Positions 55,108 through 63,541 of a stretch of DNA of 64,000 nucleotides are shown here, in pieces. The notes under the pieces were generated by a model. The model worked only from the letters and a program-made list of their open reading frames with translations. It ran no database searches and was not told where the DNA came from. Each line of letters opens with the position of its first letter. The first letter of the stretch is position 1. Location of the stretch: positions 2,536,218 through 2,600,217 of the forward strand of contig CP075365.1 of NCBI GenBank assembly GCA_019454125.1, given 5' to 3'. The translations under genes and the position numbers were made by a program. Origin of the DNA: Fimbriimonadaceae bacterium. Its GTDB lineage: Bacteria > Armatimonadota > Fimbriimonadia > Fimbriimonadales > Fimbriimonadaceae.

Positions 55108-55162
55108 ACCGAGAATGCTCGGACAACCTACGGTCTGGCAACCCGAGAAAGAAACCGGTTCC

Positions 55163-55864
55163 TTATTCTTTTGGCCGCGTGGTCAGCCGTTCGATCCGCT
55201 TTTCGAACTTGTCGCCCACGACGATCCGATCCACAAAAATGCTGGGGGTGTGGATCTGGTCCGGGTCGAGGGCACCGACCTCGACAAGTTCCTCGACCTC
55301 CGCCACACAGACCTTCCCCGCTGCCGCCACCATCGGGTTGAAGTTGCGGGCCGTCTTGCGATAGACCAGGTTCCCCCACCGGTCGCCCTTCCAGGCCTTC
55401 ACGATCGAGAGGTCGCCCCGGATCGCCTTCTCCATGACGTAGTCCTCGCCCTCGAACTGCCGCGTCTCCTTGCCTTCCGCCACCATCGTTCCGAAGCCGG
55501 TCTTGGTGAAGAATGCGGGGATTCCGGCACCGCCGGCCCTCAGCCGTTCGGCCAGCGTTCCCTGTGGGTTGAACTCCAGCTCCAACTCACCGTTCAAGAA
55601 CTGCCGCTCGAACTCGGCGTTCTCGCCGACATAGCTGCTCAGCATCTTCTTGATCTGGCGCGTCTGCAAAAGCAGCCCAAGTCCAAAGTCGTCCACGCCG
55701 CAATTGTTGCTGACGACGGTGATGTCCTTCACGCCCGTATCGCGCAACGCGGCGATCAGATGCTCGGGGATGCCGCACAGGCCAAACCCGCCGGAGAGGA
55801 CCGTCATGCCGTCGAAGACCAACCCCTCAAGGGCCTGGCGCGCGTCGGGATAAACCTTGGTCAT
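55163..55864 (-). CDS. scoA: 3-oxoacid CoA-transferase subunit A
   Basis: Alpha subunit of 233 aa. It has the CoA-binding [13 protein letters not shown] glycine loop, [12 protein letters not shown] and [12 protein letters not shown], all typical. The partner subunit B is at 32573 on the other strand. ATG 55864 has TAGACT 7 nt upstream and no Shine-Dalgarno site. Together the subunits interconvert acetoacetate or 3-oxoacids and CoA esters. Confidence 0.92.
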   Translation of the reverse strand: MTKVYPDARQALEGLVFDGMTVLSGGFGLCGIPEHLIAALRDTGVKDITVVSNNCGVDDFGLGLLLQTRQIKKMLSSYVGENAEFERQFLNGELELEFNPQGTLAERLRAGGAGIPAFFTKTGFGTMVAEGKETRQFEGEDYVMEKAIRGDLSIVKAWKGDRWGNLVYRKTARNFNPMVAAAGKVCVAEVEELVEVGALDPDQIHTPSIFVDRIVVGDKFEKRIERLTTRPKE

Positions 55865-55923
55865 AGCGCTTAGTCTACTGAAAGTCCGGCGTCACACGCA
55901 CCTCGAAGGGCACAATCGTCGTC
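55865..55923. promoter_or_regulatory. divergent leaderless promoter pair
   Basis: Minus strand: TAGACT (55877-55872), 7 nt before the scoA ATG. Plus strand: CACAAT (55911-55916), 7 nt before the maf GTG 55924. Confidence 0.55.
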
Positions 55924-56508
55924 GTGCGTGGACTTCTGTGGCCGGTCGTGCTCGCGAGCGCGTCGCCTCGCCGCTCGGATCTGCTCCGGGAGCTCGTCGA
56001 GAGCTTCACGGTCGACCCGGCCGACATCGACGAGGATGCGATGACCGACCCCGACCCCTGGATCACGGCCCAGCGTCTCGCGCGGGAGAAGGCCTTGGCC
56101 GTGCAGAGCCGGCACCCGGAAGCGCTCGTCATCGGGGGGGACACCGTGGTCGCCCTGCCGACGGGGATCGACACTTACGAGCAGCTCGCAAAGCCGACCG
56201 ACGAAGCCGACGCCCGGCGCATGCTGGGCCACCTCTCCGCCAAGACCCATCTCGTCGTGACCGGCGTGTGCCTCGCCTGGCCCGGCGGCCTCTCCGCCTT
56301 CACCGAGACCACCAAGGTCACGTTTCGGGCGATGTCGGCCGACGAGATCGCCGCCTACGTCGCGACGGGGGAACCTCTCGATAAGGCCGGCGCCTACGGC
56401 TTTCAGGGCGGCGCACGGCCGTTCGTGCAGCAGGTCGAAGGAAGCGTCTCGAACGTGATCGGCCTGCCGATGGAACGCTTGGAGGAAGCCCTGCGGTCGC
56501 TCCGCTAG
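55924..56508 (+). CDS. maf: Maf-like nucleotide pyrophosphatase
   Basis: House-cleaning nucleoside triphosphate pyrophosphatase of 194 aa acting on dTTP/UTP or modified nucleotides. Signatures are LASASPRRSDLL, IGGDTVVALP, KPTDEADARRML and YVATGEPLDKAGAYGFQG. The size is normal. GTG 55924 has CACAAT 7 nt upstream. It is convergent with mtnA, 13 nt between stops. Confidence 0.93.
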   Translation: MRGLLWPVVLASASPRRSDLLRELVESFTVDPADIDEDAMTDPDPWITAQRLAREKALAVQSRHPEALVIGGDTVVALPTGIDTYEQLAKPTDEADARRMLGHLSAKTHLVVTGVCLAWPGGLSAFTETTKVTFRAMSADEIAAYVATGEPLDKAGAYGFQGGARPFVQQVEGSVSNVIGLPMERLEEALRSLR

Positions 56509-56521
56509 GAGCAACCCCCTT

Positions 56522-57484
56522 CTAGAAGCGGTACGGAGGTCGATGGACGCCGGACTCCGTCACGATCGCCGTGACGAGCCCGCCCGGAGTGACGTCGAAA
56601 GCGGGATTGAAGACCTCGCACCCGGCCGGGCCCAAGCTCACGCCCTCGATCTCGGTGAGTTCGCGCGGGTCGCGCTCTTCGATAGGGATCCCTGCCCCGT
56701 CCGGAGTCGCCGGGTCGATGGTGGAGCATGGCGCGGCGATAAAGAAGGGGATCCCGTGGTGCCGGGCGAGGACGGCTAGCATATAGGTGCCGATCTTGTT
56801 CGCGGTGTCGCCGTTCGCGGCGATACGGTCTGCCCCCGCGACCACCAGGTCGACTTTCCCTCCCTGCATCAGGCTCGCCGCCGCCGAGTCCGCCAGGCAA
56901 CTGAAAGGAATGGTCTCGTAGGCAAGTTCGAAGGCGGTCAGGCGTAAGCCCTGTTGCCGGGGCCGTGTCTCGCAGGCGTAGACGTGCGCGACCTTGCCCT
57001 CGCTGTGCGCGGTGCGCACGATGCCAAGGGCCGTCCCGTGGCCGGCCGTCGCGAGGGCGCCTGTGTTGCAGATGGTCAAGATTCGGGCCCCGTTCGGCAC
57101 GAGGGCGGCGCCATGCCGGCCTATCGCCAAGTTCATCTCCAAGTCTTCTCGTTCGATCGCTTTGGCCTCGTTCAGCAGGGCCTCGGGAGACTGGGGAGAG
57201 ACCCGGGCCATCCGTTCAACCGCCCAAAACAGGTTCACGGCGGTCGGCCGTGAGGACGCCAGTCCAGGATAGGCGGCCTCCAAGTCACCCTGCATCGCCG
57301 CCAAGGCGACGCCATAGGCCGCCGCAACCCCGATCGCCGGCGCGCCCCTCACCGCCATGTCCCGGATGGCGTCGTGGACTTCTTGCCAGGAGCGAAGCTC
57401 CAGCCACGCTTGGCGCATGGGGATTTGGCGTTGGTCCAGCAGGCGCATGTGGTCGCCCGCCCATTCCAAAGGTCGCAGGGCCAT
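56522..57484 (-). CDS. mtnA: S-methyl-5-thioribose-1-phosphate isomerase
   Basis: Methionine-salvage isomerase of 320 aa (aldose to ketose form of methylthioribose-1-phosphate). Catalytic C139 (ICNTGALAT) and D219 (GADRIAANGDTANKIGT) are present, with VRGAPAIGVAAAYG. ATG 57484 begins at the family-typical ALRPLEW and has TACGAT 7 nt upstream; ATG 57493 would add three residues. No other salvage gene is nearby. Confidence 0.93.
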   Translation of the reverse strand: MALRPLEWAGDHMRLLDQRQIPMRQAWLELRSWQEVHDAIRDMAVRGAPAIGVAAAYGVALAAMQGDLEAAYPGLASSRPTAVNLFWAVERMARVSPQSPEALLNEAKAIEREDLEMNLAIGRHGAALVPNGARILTICNTGALATAGHGTALGIVRTAHSEGKVAHVYACETRPRQQGLRLTAFELAYETIPFSCLADSAAASLMQGGKVDLVVAGADRIAANGDTANKIGTYMLAVLARHHGIPFFIAAPCSTIDPATPDGAGIPIEERDPRELTEIEGVSLGPAGCEVFNPAFDVTPGGLVTAIVTESGVHRPPYRF

Positions 57485-57521
57485 CTCGAGCATCGTACCG
57501 GTTGGGAGTAAGTTGCTTGGG
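57485..57521. promoter_or_regulatory. very short divergent leaderless promoter pair
   Basis: The two starts are only 37 nt apart. Minus strand: TACGAT (57497-57492), 7 nt before ATG 57484. Plus strand: TAAGTT (57509-57514), 7 nt before ATG 57522. Confidence 0.45.
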
Positions 57522-57848
57522 ATGCGAGTCCTCATCGTCGACGACAACCTGCTCTGGAGCGACCGCCTTCGCCGCTGTGTGGCCTCCTTGGGTTACGATG
57601 CTTCCGTCGACCCGACCGGCGAGGAAGAGGGCGGGGCCGACGTCGTCATCGTCAACCTCGGCAGTCCCGAGCTCGACGTGGCAAAGATCGTGCAGCGCCA
57701 CCCCGGCGCCACCGTCATCGGCCGGTGCGGACATAAAGAGGCCGCCCTGAGGGAAGCGGCGATGGCCGCCGGGTGCCACCGCCTTGCCACGAACGGTGAG
57801 CTCAGCCGGGCGCTACCGAGATTCTTGGCCAGTCTCGACCCCTCGTAG
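57522..57848 (+). CDS. stand-alone pseudo-receiver domain protein
   Basis: Protein of 108 aa with a response-regulator receiver fold. VLIVDDN supplies the acidic pair (D7, D8), but the phosphoacceptor position is Asn 45 (VVIVNLGSPEL) and the conserved Lys-Pro near the end is missing. It therefore probably cannot be phosphorylated in the usual way. No output domain is present. ATG 57522 has TAAGTT 7 nt upstream. Partner unknown. Confidence 0.75.
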   Translation: MRVLIVDDNLLWSDRLRRCVASLGYDASVDPTGEEEGGADVVIVNLGSPELDVAKIVQRHPGATVIGRCGHKEAALREAAMAAGCHRLATNGELSRALPRFLASLDPS

Positions 57849-57891
57849 AAAAATCTAGCAACAACACCTGTCACTGTGTGATAGAAAATTA

Positions 57892-57919
57892 TTGCAAGCA
57901 AGGTGAAAGTGTCTATAAT
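57892..57919 (+). promoter_or_regulatory. sigma70 promoter of PEP-CTERM gene 57958
   Basis: TTGCAA (57892-57897), 16 nt, then a perfect TATAAT (57914-57919). The leader is about 33 nt and ends in GGGAGAAC before the ATG. The preceding gap after 57848 is AT-rich. Confidence 0.75.
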
Positions 57920-57957
57920 AGAGTCGCGGGGAGTCATGGCCCCGTTGGGAGAACTTT

Positions 57958-58593
57958 ATGAACAAGTTTGCGATTATCGCGTTGACCAGCCTTGGTGCCT
58001 CTTTCGCAATGGCTGGCTCTATCACCACCACGTTCGCCGGCGGCAACAACGGTGCTTCGCTCTGGACCAACTATTTCGACGCAAATGTGACCAACGCCAA
58101 CGGGCTCCTCGTCACCGACTTGGTCGTCAACACGCTCGAGGCGGGCGCCTCCTTCCGAGTCGACGTCTACACCCGGGTCGGCACCTATAACGGTAACGAG
58201 CGAAACGGCGGCGCGGGGTGGAGCCTCGTGTCTTCCGGAACCGGCATCAGCAATGGCAATGGAAGCAACCTCGGTGGCCTCCAGAGCCCAGTTGACGTCA
58301 GCGACTTCGTCCTCGGGCCCGGCCTCACCGGCATCGCGATCCGCTATACCGGCGCTTCCCCGGTCTACTCAAACGGCAACGGCTCGAACCAGAACTATAG
58401 CAACGCCGACTTGGCCCTGACCCTCGGCTCGGCCGCGTCGACGACGGTCGCGCCGTTCGATCCGGGCTCGGGCCTCTTTACCCCGCGCGTCTGGAACGGC
58501 ACGATCAACTACCAGGTCGTCCCCGAGCCGGCCACCATGGTCGCCCTGGGTGCGGGCCTCGCCGCTCTCGTCGCTCGCCGCCGCAGCAAGTAA
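57958..58593 (+). CDS. PEP-CTERM sorting-domain protein
   Basis: Secreted protein of 211 aa. It has signal peptide FAIIALTSLGASFAMA, a Gly/Asn/Ser-rich beta-sandwich body, and the C-terminal signal VPEPATMVALGAGLAALVARRRSK, nearly the same as in the protein at 26569. GGGAG lies upstream of the ATG. Promoter and rho-independent terminator are both textbook, suggesting strong, isolated expression. Likely an extracellular matrix protein; no enzymatic motif. Confidence 0.9.
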   Translation: MNKFAIIALTSLGASFAMAGSITTTFAGGNNGASLWTNYFDANVTNANGLLVTDLVVNTLEAGASFRVDVYTRVGTYNGNERNGGAGWSLVSSGTGISNGNGSNLGGLQSPVDVSDFVLGPGLTGIAIRYTGASPVYSNGNGSNQNYSNADLALTLGSAASTTVAPFDPGSGLFTPRVWNGTINYQVVPEPATMVALGAGLAALVARRRSK

Positions 58594-58617
58594 GCTCGGC
58601 AACGTTAAGACAGGAAC

Positions 58618-58653
58618 GAGCCCGGGATGTCCTCCCGGGCTCTTTCTCTTTTT
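58618..58653 (+). terminator. rho-independent terminator
   Basis: A perfect 10-bp stem GAGCCCGGGA/TCCCGGGCTC with a 5-nt loop, then TTTCTCTTTTT. The T-run touches the stop codon of the convergent RND gene. Confidence 0.9.
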
Positions 58654-61600
58654 ATGGCACGAGCGGCTCGTCAAGCGTCGGCAAGGGTCGACGCCGCTTC
58701 AACACCCGGCCGAGTGTGTCGGCGAGGTCGTCGAAAATCGTGTACGAGCACGGAATGATGAGCAAGCTGAGGATGGTCGAGAGGATCGTGCCGCCGATGA
58801 TCGTGATGCCGATCGTCTCGCGGAACTCAGACCCGCGTCCAATCGCCAAGGCGATGGGCAGCATGCCGACGACCAGAGCCAAGGTCGTCATCCAGATCGG
58901 CCTCAGGCGCGTCTGCCCGGATTCCAGGAGCGCTTCCCGCCGCTCAAAGCCCCGGGCCCGCAACGTGTTCGCATAGTCCACGAGCAGGATCGCATTCTTG
59001 CCCACGAGGCCGACGAGGGCGATGATCCCGATGAAGCCGATGATGTTGAACGCCTTGTCCGTGAGAACGAGCGCCAAGATCGCCCCCACCATCGCCTGGG
59101 GCTGCGCAAGCTGGATGATGAAGGGATAGAGCAGGTTGTCGTAGAGCGAGGCAAGGACCATGTAGACCAGGATGAGGCCGAGGCCGAGCGCCCCGAAGAG
59201 GTAGCCCACCTCCCGCGCCTGGGCGTCCGCCTGGCCGAGCGGCCGATAAGTCACCTGCTCCGGCAATAAGTTCTCCTTCTTCATCCAGTTGTCGATCTCG
59301 CCTTGGACCGTCCCAGCCGCATAGCCGGGGAGAAGGTCCGCGGAAAGCAAGATCTCCTCCTGGCGGTCACGGCGGTCGATCTTGTCCAAGCCGCGCCCCC
59401 GCTCGATCGAGGCGACTTCCGTAAGGTAGACGGGATCGTTGCGCCGGAAGGCGATCGGAATTTTCGCCAAGGTTTCGGGATCGTCGCGGTCGAGCCGGTC
59501 CATCATCACGCGGATGTCGTATTCCTGGCCGCCGGTCCGGAACTTGGTCGTATCGTCGCCCTCGTACATCACGCGCAACGCCCCGCCAACCTCGGCCGCG
59601 GAGACGTCGGCATAGGCCATGCGAGCGCGGTCCGGAACCACGCGAAGCTCGGGCTTGCCCGCCTTGGAAGAAAGGTCGGGCGAGACCACGCCCTTGATCG
59701 CACCTGCGGCGAGCAACTCGCGGACTTTCTCCGCGGTGGCCAGGAGGCGCTCGCGGTCGTCCGACCGGAAGGACATCTGGATCGCGGCGCCAAAACCGAA
59801 TCCGCTTCCTGCGGTCACGGTGACGCGGGCTCCCGGAACCTTGCCGATCTGTTGCAGCAAGTCGCCGGCGACGCTCTGGTCCGAGACATACCGGAGTTTC
59901 TCGTCGTGCTTCGACCAAGGGAGCCGGTCGAGCAGCGCCGCTTTATCGTAGAGCGTGACCGTCAAGAGGGCAAAGTTCGTGCCCGAGGAGGATGCGCCGA
60001 AGCCGGCCGAACGCGAACCCAGGCTCGAGACGACATAGTGCACCTGGGGGTGCTTCATCACGATCTCCTCGATGTCTTTCACGACCGCCGAAGTCGCCGC
60101 GAGACTGGAGCCCGTCGGCAAGTCGACGTTGACGAGGACCTGCGCCGCGTCGCTCGGGGGCAAGAACGCGAACTTGAACACGGACTCGCCTTTCCAACTT
60201 CCATAGGCGAAGCCGGCCACCGCCGCCGCCGGAAACGCCAGGCCATAGAGAGCGCCCGCAAGCAAGAGCTGGGGCATAAACCGGCGCTGCGCCAGAAGCG
60301 TCACGATCATGGCGACCAGGCCGATGACGGTCGTGACCACGATCATGCGGACTTGGCCCATGGCCGCGGCCTGTGCGCTGGGGGCGAAGCTGCCGCCGAT
60401 GAAAATGAAGAGCGAGAAGAGCGCCGTGAACCCGAGGTTGAACACGAACCAGCGGTGGTCCAGGCACCAGGCGAGCGTGTTTCGATAGGCGACCGAGAAG
60501 CGGTGCCAGTTCCGCTCGAACCACCGGGCGAAGCGGCCCTGCGGATGCTCCCAGTCCTCGCCCTTGCGGTACCACCGGCTCGCCAGCATCGGCGTGACCG
60601 TGAACGAAACGAGCAGCGACAGCATGACCGCCACTGCATAGCCAATGCCGAGCGGGCGGTAGAACTGGCCCACGATGCCGCCCATGAAGCCGATCGGCAG
60701 AAAGACGACGACGTCGGCAAGGGTGATCGCGATCGCCGCGAGGCCGATCTCCGAACGACCGTTGATGGACGCTTCGACCGGCTCTTCGCCCATGGTCAAG
60801 TGCCGATAAATGTTCTCGATGACGACGATGGAGTCGTCGACCATGACGCCCACCGCGAGCGAGATGGCGAGCATTGAAAGGTTGTTGATGGTGAAGCCGA
60901 ACGCCCAGAGCGCGACCAGGGTCGCAAAGATGCAAAGGGGGATCGAGACGGCCACGATCAACATCCCGCGAAGGTTGTGCAGGAAGACGAAGATCACCGC
61001 CATGACCAGCAAAACGCCGAAGCCGATGGCGAACTGCACGTCGAAAAGCGACTCGCTGATCTGCTTGGCGGCGTCCGTCGTCACCACGAACTCGATGCCG
61101 TAATCTTGCTCCAGCCTCTCGATGAGGCTGGGATCGCCGGTGCGGATCGCACTGCTGATCTCGACCGCGTTGCCCGCCTTCGCCTTCTGGACCACCATCG
61201 AGACGGAGTCGGAGCCGTTCAGCCGGCTAAAGGAGCGCCTTTCGACGTTCGTGTCGACGATGGTCGCGATATCTCGCAGCTTCACCGCCGTCACAGGCGC
61301 GTTCTGCTGGCTGCGGTCGCTGAGGCTGACCCACATCTCGCCGATCTGGTCGGGCGTCTTGAACTCGCCCAGCATGCGGACCGTGTACTCCTCGTCGCCC
61401 GCGACGATGCGGCCGCTCGGCACGTTCAGGGCCGCGTTCTGGACCGCGTTGCGGACGTCGATGATGCCGAGCCGATAGGCCTCGAGCTTGTCCGGCCGCA
61501 GGCGCACCTGGATCTCACGGACCTCGCCGCCGCCGACGCTCACGTTTGCGACGCCCTTGACCCGGGCGAACTGGTCCTTCAGCTTGTTCTCCGCGAGGTC

Positions 61601-62062
61601 GCGGAGCTGGCGGTTGCTGAGCGTCTTGCTCCGCAAGATCATGGTGAGCACTGGGTCGGCGCTCGTGTCGAACTTGTCGACGATCGGCTTTTCGATCTCG
61701 CGGGGGAGCTCGCCGACCACGGAGTCGACCTTTGAGCGGACCTCGTTCAGGGCCGCTTCCTGATCCGCGCCGATCTCAAACCGGACGGCGACAGAAGAAA
61801 CGCCCTCCTGCGAGGTGCTCGTCACCTCTTGCAGGTTCGCGACGCCGGAGACGACCTCTTCGATCGGGCGCGTCACCAGCGTGTTCACTTCGTCCGGGCT
61901 CGCGCCAGGATAAACGGTCGTGATCGTGACGAGGCCGAAGCTCACGTCCGGGTTCAACTCGACCCGCATGCTGCGGTAAGCGATGATGCCGAAAAGTAGC
62001 ACCAGGCACATGCACATGAAGATGAACACGGGCCTTGTGATGGCGATGCGGGTTAAGCCCAA
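58652..62062 (-). CDS. RND efflux pump inner-membrane permease (HAE1/AcrB family)
   Basis: Proton-driven export pump of 1136 aa. Proton-relay residues are present: GVMVDDSIVVIEN (D409, D410) in TM4 and VGLVGKNAILLVDYAN in TM10. The porter-domain architecture is normal on both halves. Between TM7 (WFVFNLGFTALFSLFIFIGG) and the second porter domain, about 70 extra residues (558-628) carry two more hydrophobic helices. The start is TTG 62062, with GGAGAG 6 nt upstream and AGG directly before it, 3 nt after the adaptor stop. The substrate is not readable. Confidence 0.93.
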   Translation of the reverse strand: MGLTRIAITRPVFIFMCMCLVLLFGIIAYRSMRVELNPDVSFGLVTITTVYPGASPDEVNTLVTRPIEEVVSGVANLQEVTSTSQEGVSSVAVRFEIGADQEAALNEVRSKVDSVVGELPREIEKPIVDKFDTSADPVLTMILRSKTLSNRQLRDLAENKLKDQFARVKGVANVSVGGGEVREIQVRLRPDKLEAYRLGIIDVRNAVQNAALNVPSGRIVAGDEEYTVRMLGEFKTPDQIGEMWVSLSDRSQQNAPVTAVKLRDIATIVDTNVERRSFSRLNGSDSVSMVVQKAKAGNAVEISSAIRTGDPSLIERLEQDYGIEFVVTTDAAKQISESLFDVQFAIGFGVLLVMAVIFVFLHNLRGMLIVAVSIPLCIFATLVALWAFGFTINNLSMLAISLAVGVMVDDSIVVIENIYRHLTMGEEPVEASINGRSEIGLAAIAITLADVVVFLPIGFMGGIVGQFYRPLGIGYAVAVMLSLLVSFTVTPMLASRWYRKGEDWEHPQGRFARWFERNWHRFSVAYRNTLAWCLDHRWFVFNLGFTALFSLFIFIGGSFAPSAQAAAMGQVRMIVVTTVIGLVAMIVTLLAQRRFMPQLLLAGALYGLAFPAAAVAGFAYGSWKGESVFKFAFLPPSDAAQVLVNVDLPTGSSLAATSAVVKDIEEIVMKHPQVHYVVSSLGSRSAGFGASSSGTNFALLTVTLYDKAALLDRLPWSKHDEKLRYVSDQSVAGDLLQQIGKVPGARVTVTAGSGFGFGAAIQMSFRSDDRERLLATAEKVRELLAAGAIKGVVSPDLSSKAGKPELRVVPDRARMAYADVSAAEVGGALRVMYEGDDTTKFRTGGQEYDIRVMMDRLDRDDPETLAKIPIAFRRNDPVYLTEVASIERGRGLDKIDRRDRQEEILLSADLLPGYAAGTVQGEIDNWMKKENLLPEQVTYRPLGQADAQAREVGYLFGALGLGLILVYMVLASLYDNLLYPFIIQLAQPQAMVGAILALVLTDKAFNIIGFIGIIALVGLVGKNAILLVDYANTLRARGFERREALLESGQTRLRPIWMTTLALVVGMLPIALAIGRGSEFRETIGITIIGGTILSTILSLLIIPCSYTIFDDLADTLGRVLKRRRPLPTLDEPLVP

Positions 62063-62065
62063 CCT

Positions 62066-63541
62066 TTACTCTCCTTGGGGTTGCGCTTGGCGCGCCTGGG
62101 TCGTGCCAGAAGCCGGCTGTTCGATGCGAACGGGGGTGTCCTCGGCGACTTGGGTCTGCCCTCGCGTCATGACCTGGTCGCCAGTGGAAAGGCCGCTGAT
62201 CTCAATCCGATTGCCCTGCTCGATGCCGAGCTGGACCTTCTTGCGCTTGGCTTTGCCGTCGACCACCACGAAGACGTAAGCGGTCTCACCGTCCCGGATG
62301 ATCGCTTCCGAAGGCACCGTGAGGGCGCCCGTCCGCACGCCGGTTTGGATGACACCCTTGGCGAACATGCCCGGCTTCACCGCGTCCATGCGCTCGTCGA
62401 TCCCGATACGGACGCTCACGAGGCGGCCCGGCCCTGTCGCCGAGGGCGAGACGGCGCGGACCGAACCGCGCAAGACGGTGTCCGGCAGAGCGTCCAGCCG
62501 CACGTCCACGGGCATGCCGACGCTCACCGAGCGGATCCGCGTCTCGGGCACGTTCGCATCGAAGTAAGACCCCGCCGCACCGACGATCTTCGCCACCACC
62601 GAACCCGGTGCGACGTAGGTGCCCGGCTGGACCGGACGACCCTGGACACGGCCGCTGAAGGGCGACCGGATCGTGGCGTCGCTCAATGCCTTCCGGGCGA
62701 TCTGGACGGCTTCCTCGGCGGCGCGAAGGTTCGCCTGTGCGGACTGGACCTGTTGCCGGGCGATCTCGTCGCCAGACCGGTCCGCCTTCGCGAGCCGCAC
62801 GTTCTCCTCGGCCGCGCGGACTTCCTGTTGCGCGGACGCCAGGTCTTCAGGGCGCGTCGCATTTTGCACAAGGCTCTGGCTCTGAAGCGAGGCTTCATAA
62901 GCGGCGAGCGCGTTGGCATAGGCGTTCTGAGCCTGCTCGACTTCGACCTCGGCAATCGCGCCCTCGCGGAAGAGCCGTTGGGCGCGGTCGAGCGCCGCCT
63001 TGGCCGTGTCGAGGTCGGACTTGGCGCGCCGCACGGCCCATTCGGCTTGCTCGCGCTCCTGTGTCCGGGCGCCGTTCCGCGCCTTTTCGAACTGGGACTG
63101 AGCCTGGGCCAGCCGCGCCTCGGCCGCCCGCACGGCAGCGGAGGTCCGTTGCGGCGAACGGTTCGCTTCCACCCGCGCTTGGTTCAAGGCGCTGCGCGCG
63201 GCCGAGGCCTGGGCAAGGACCTGCCGAAGCTGCGCGTTGAGGCTTGTCGTCTCCTGGGTCGCGATGGTTTGGCCCGCCGTCACCTGCTCCCCTTCTCGGA
63301 CGAGCACGGAGACCAGCCGCCCCGGCACAGCCGGCCCGACGTCCGCCTCGTCGCTCGTGGCGATCGAGCCTGCCACTTCGATCGTCTCGCGCAGGTCCTC
63401 GATGCGGACCGCGGCGACCGTCACCGGGACGGTGGGGTCTTTGACAAGGGCTTCTGTCTGCTTTGCCTGCTCTTGGGCGGCGCGGTCGACACAGCCCGCT
63501 GCGGCGAGCAGGGCCAGAAAAACGAGCGAGAGGTTCCTCAT
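62066..63541 (-). CDS. RND efflux periplasmic adaptor (membrane fusion protein)
   Basis: Lipoprotein adaptor of 491 aa. The signal is LSLVFLALLAAAGC (lipobox AAGC). A biotinyl-lipoyl half (GRLVSVLVREGEQVTAGQTIA), an unusually long alpha-hairpin coiled coil (about 95-280), then the barrel and membrane-proximal domains follow (GRVQGRPVQPGTYVAPGSVVAKIV, DVRLDALPDTVLRGSVRAVSP). The ATG overlaps the TolC-like stop as ATGA. It bridges the RND pump and the outer-membrane channel. Confidence 0.93.
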   Translation of the reverse strand: MRNLSLVFLALLAAAGCVDRAAQEQAKQTEALVKDPTVPVTVAAVRIEDLRETIEVAGSIATSDEADVGPAVPGRLVSVLVREGEQVTAGQTIATQETTSLNAQLRQVLAQASAARSALNQARVEANRSPQRTSAAVRAAEARLAQAQSQFEKARNGARTQEREQAEWAVRRAKSDLDTAKAALDRAQRLFREGAIAEVEVEQAQNAYANALAAYEASLQSQSLVQNATRPEDLASAQQEVRAAEENVRLAKADRSGDEIARQQVQSAQANLRAAEEAVQIARKALSDATIRSPFSGRVQGRPVQPGTYVAPGSVVAKIVGAAGSYFDANVPETRIRSVSVGMPVDVRLDALPDTVLRGSVRAVSPSATGPGRLVSVRIGIDERMDAVKPGMFAKGVIQTGVRTGALTVPSEAIIRDGETAYVFVVVDGKAKRKKVQLGIEQGNRIEISGLSTGDQVMTRGQTQVAEDTPVRIEQPASGTTQARQAQPQGE

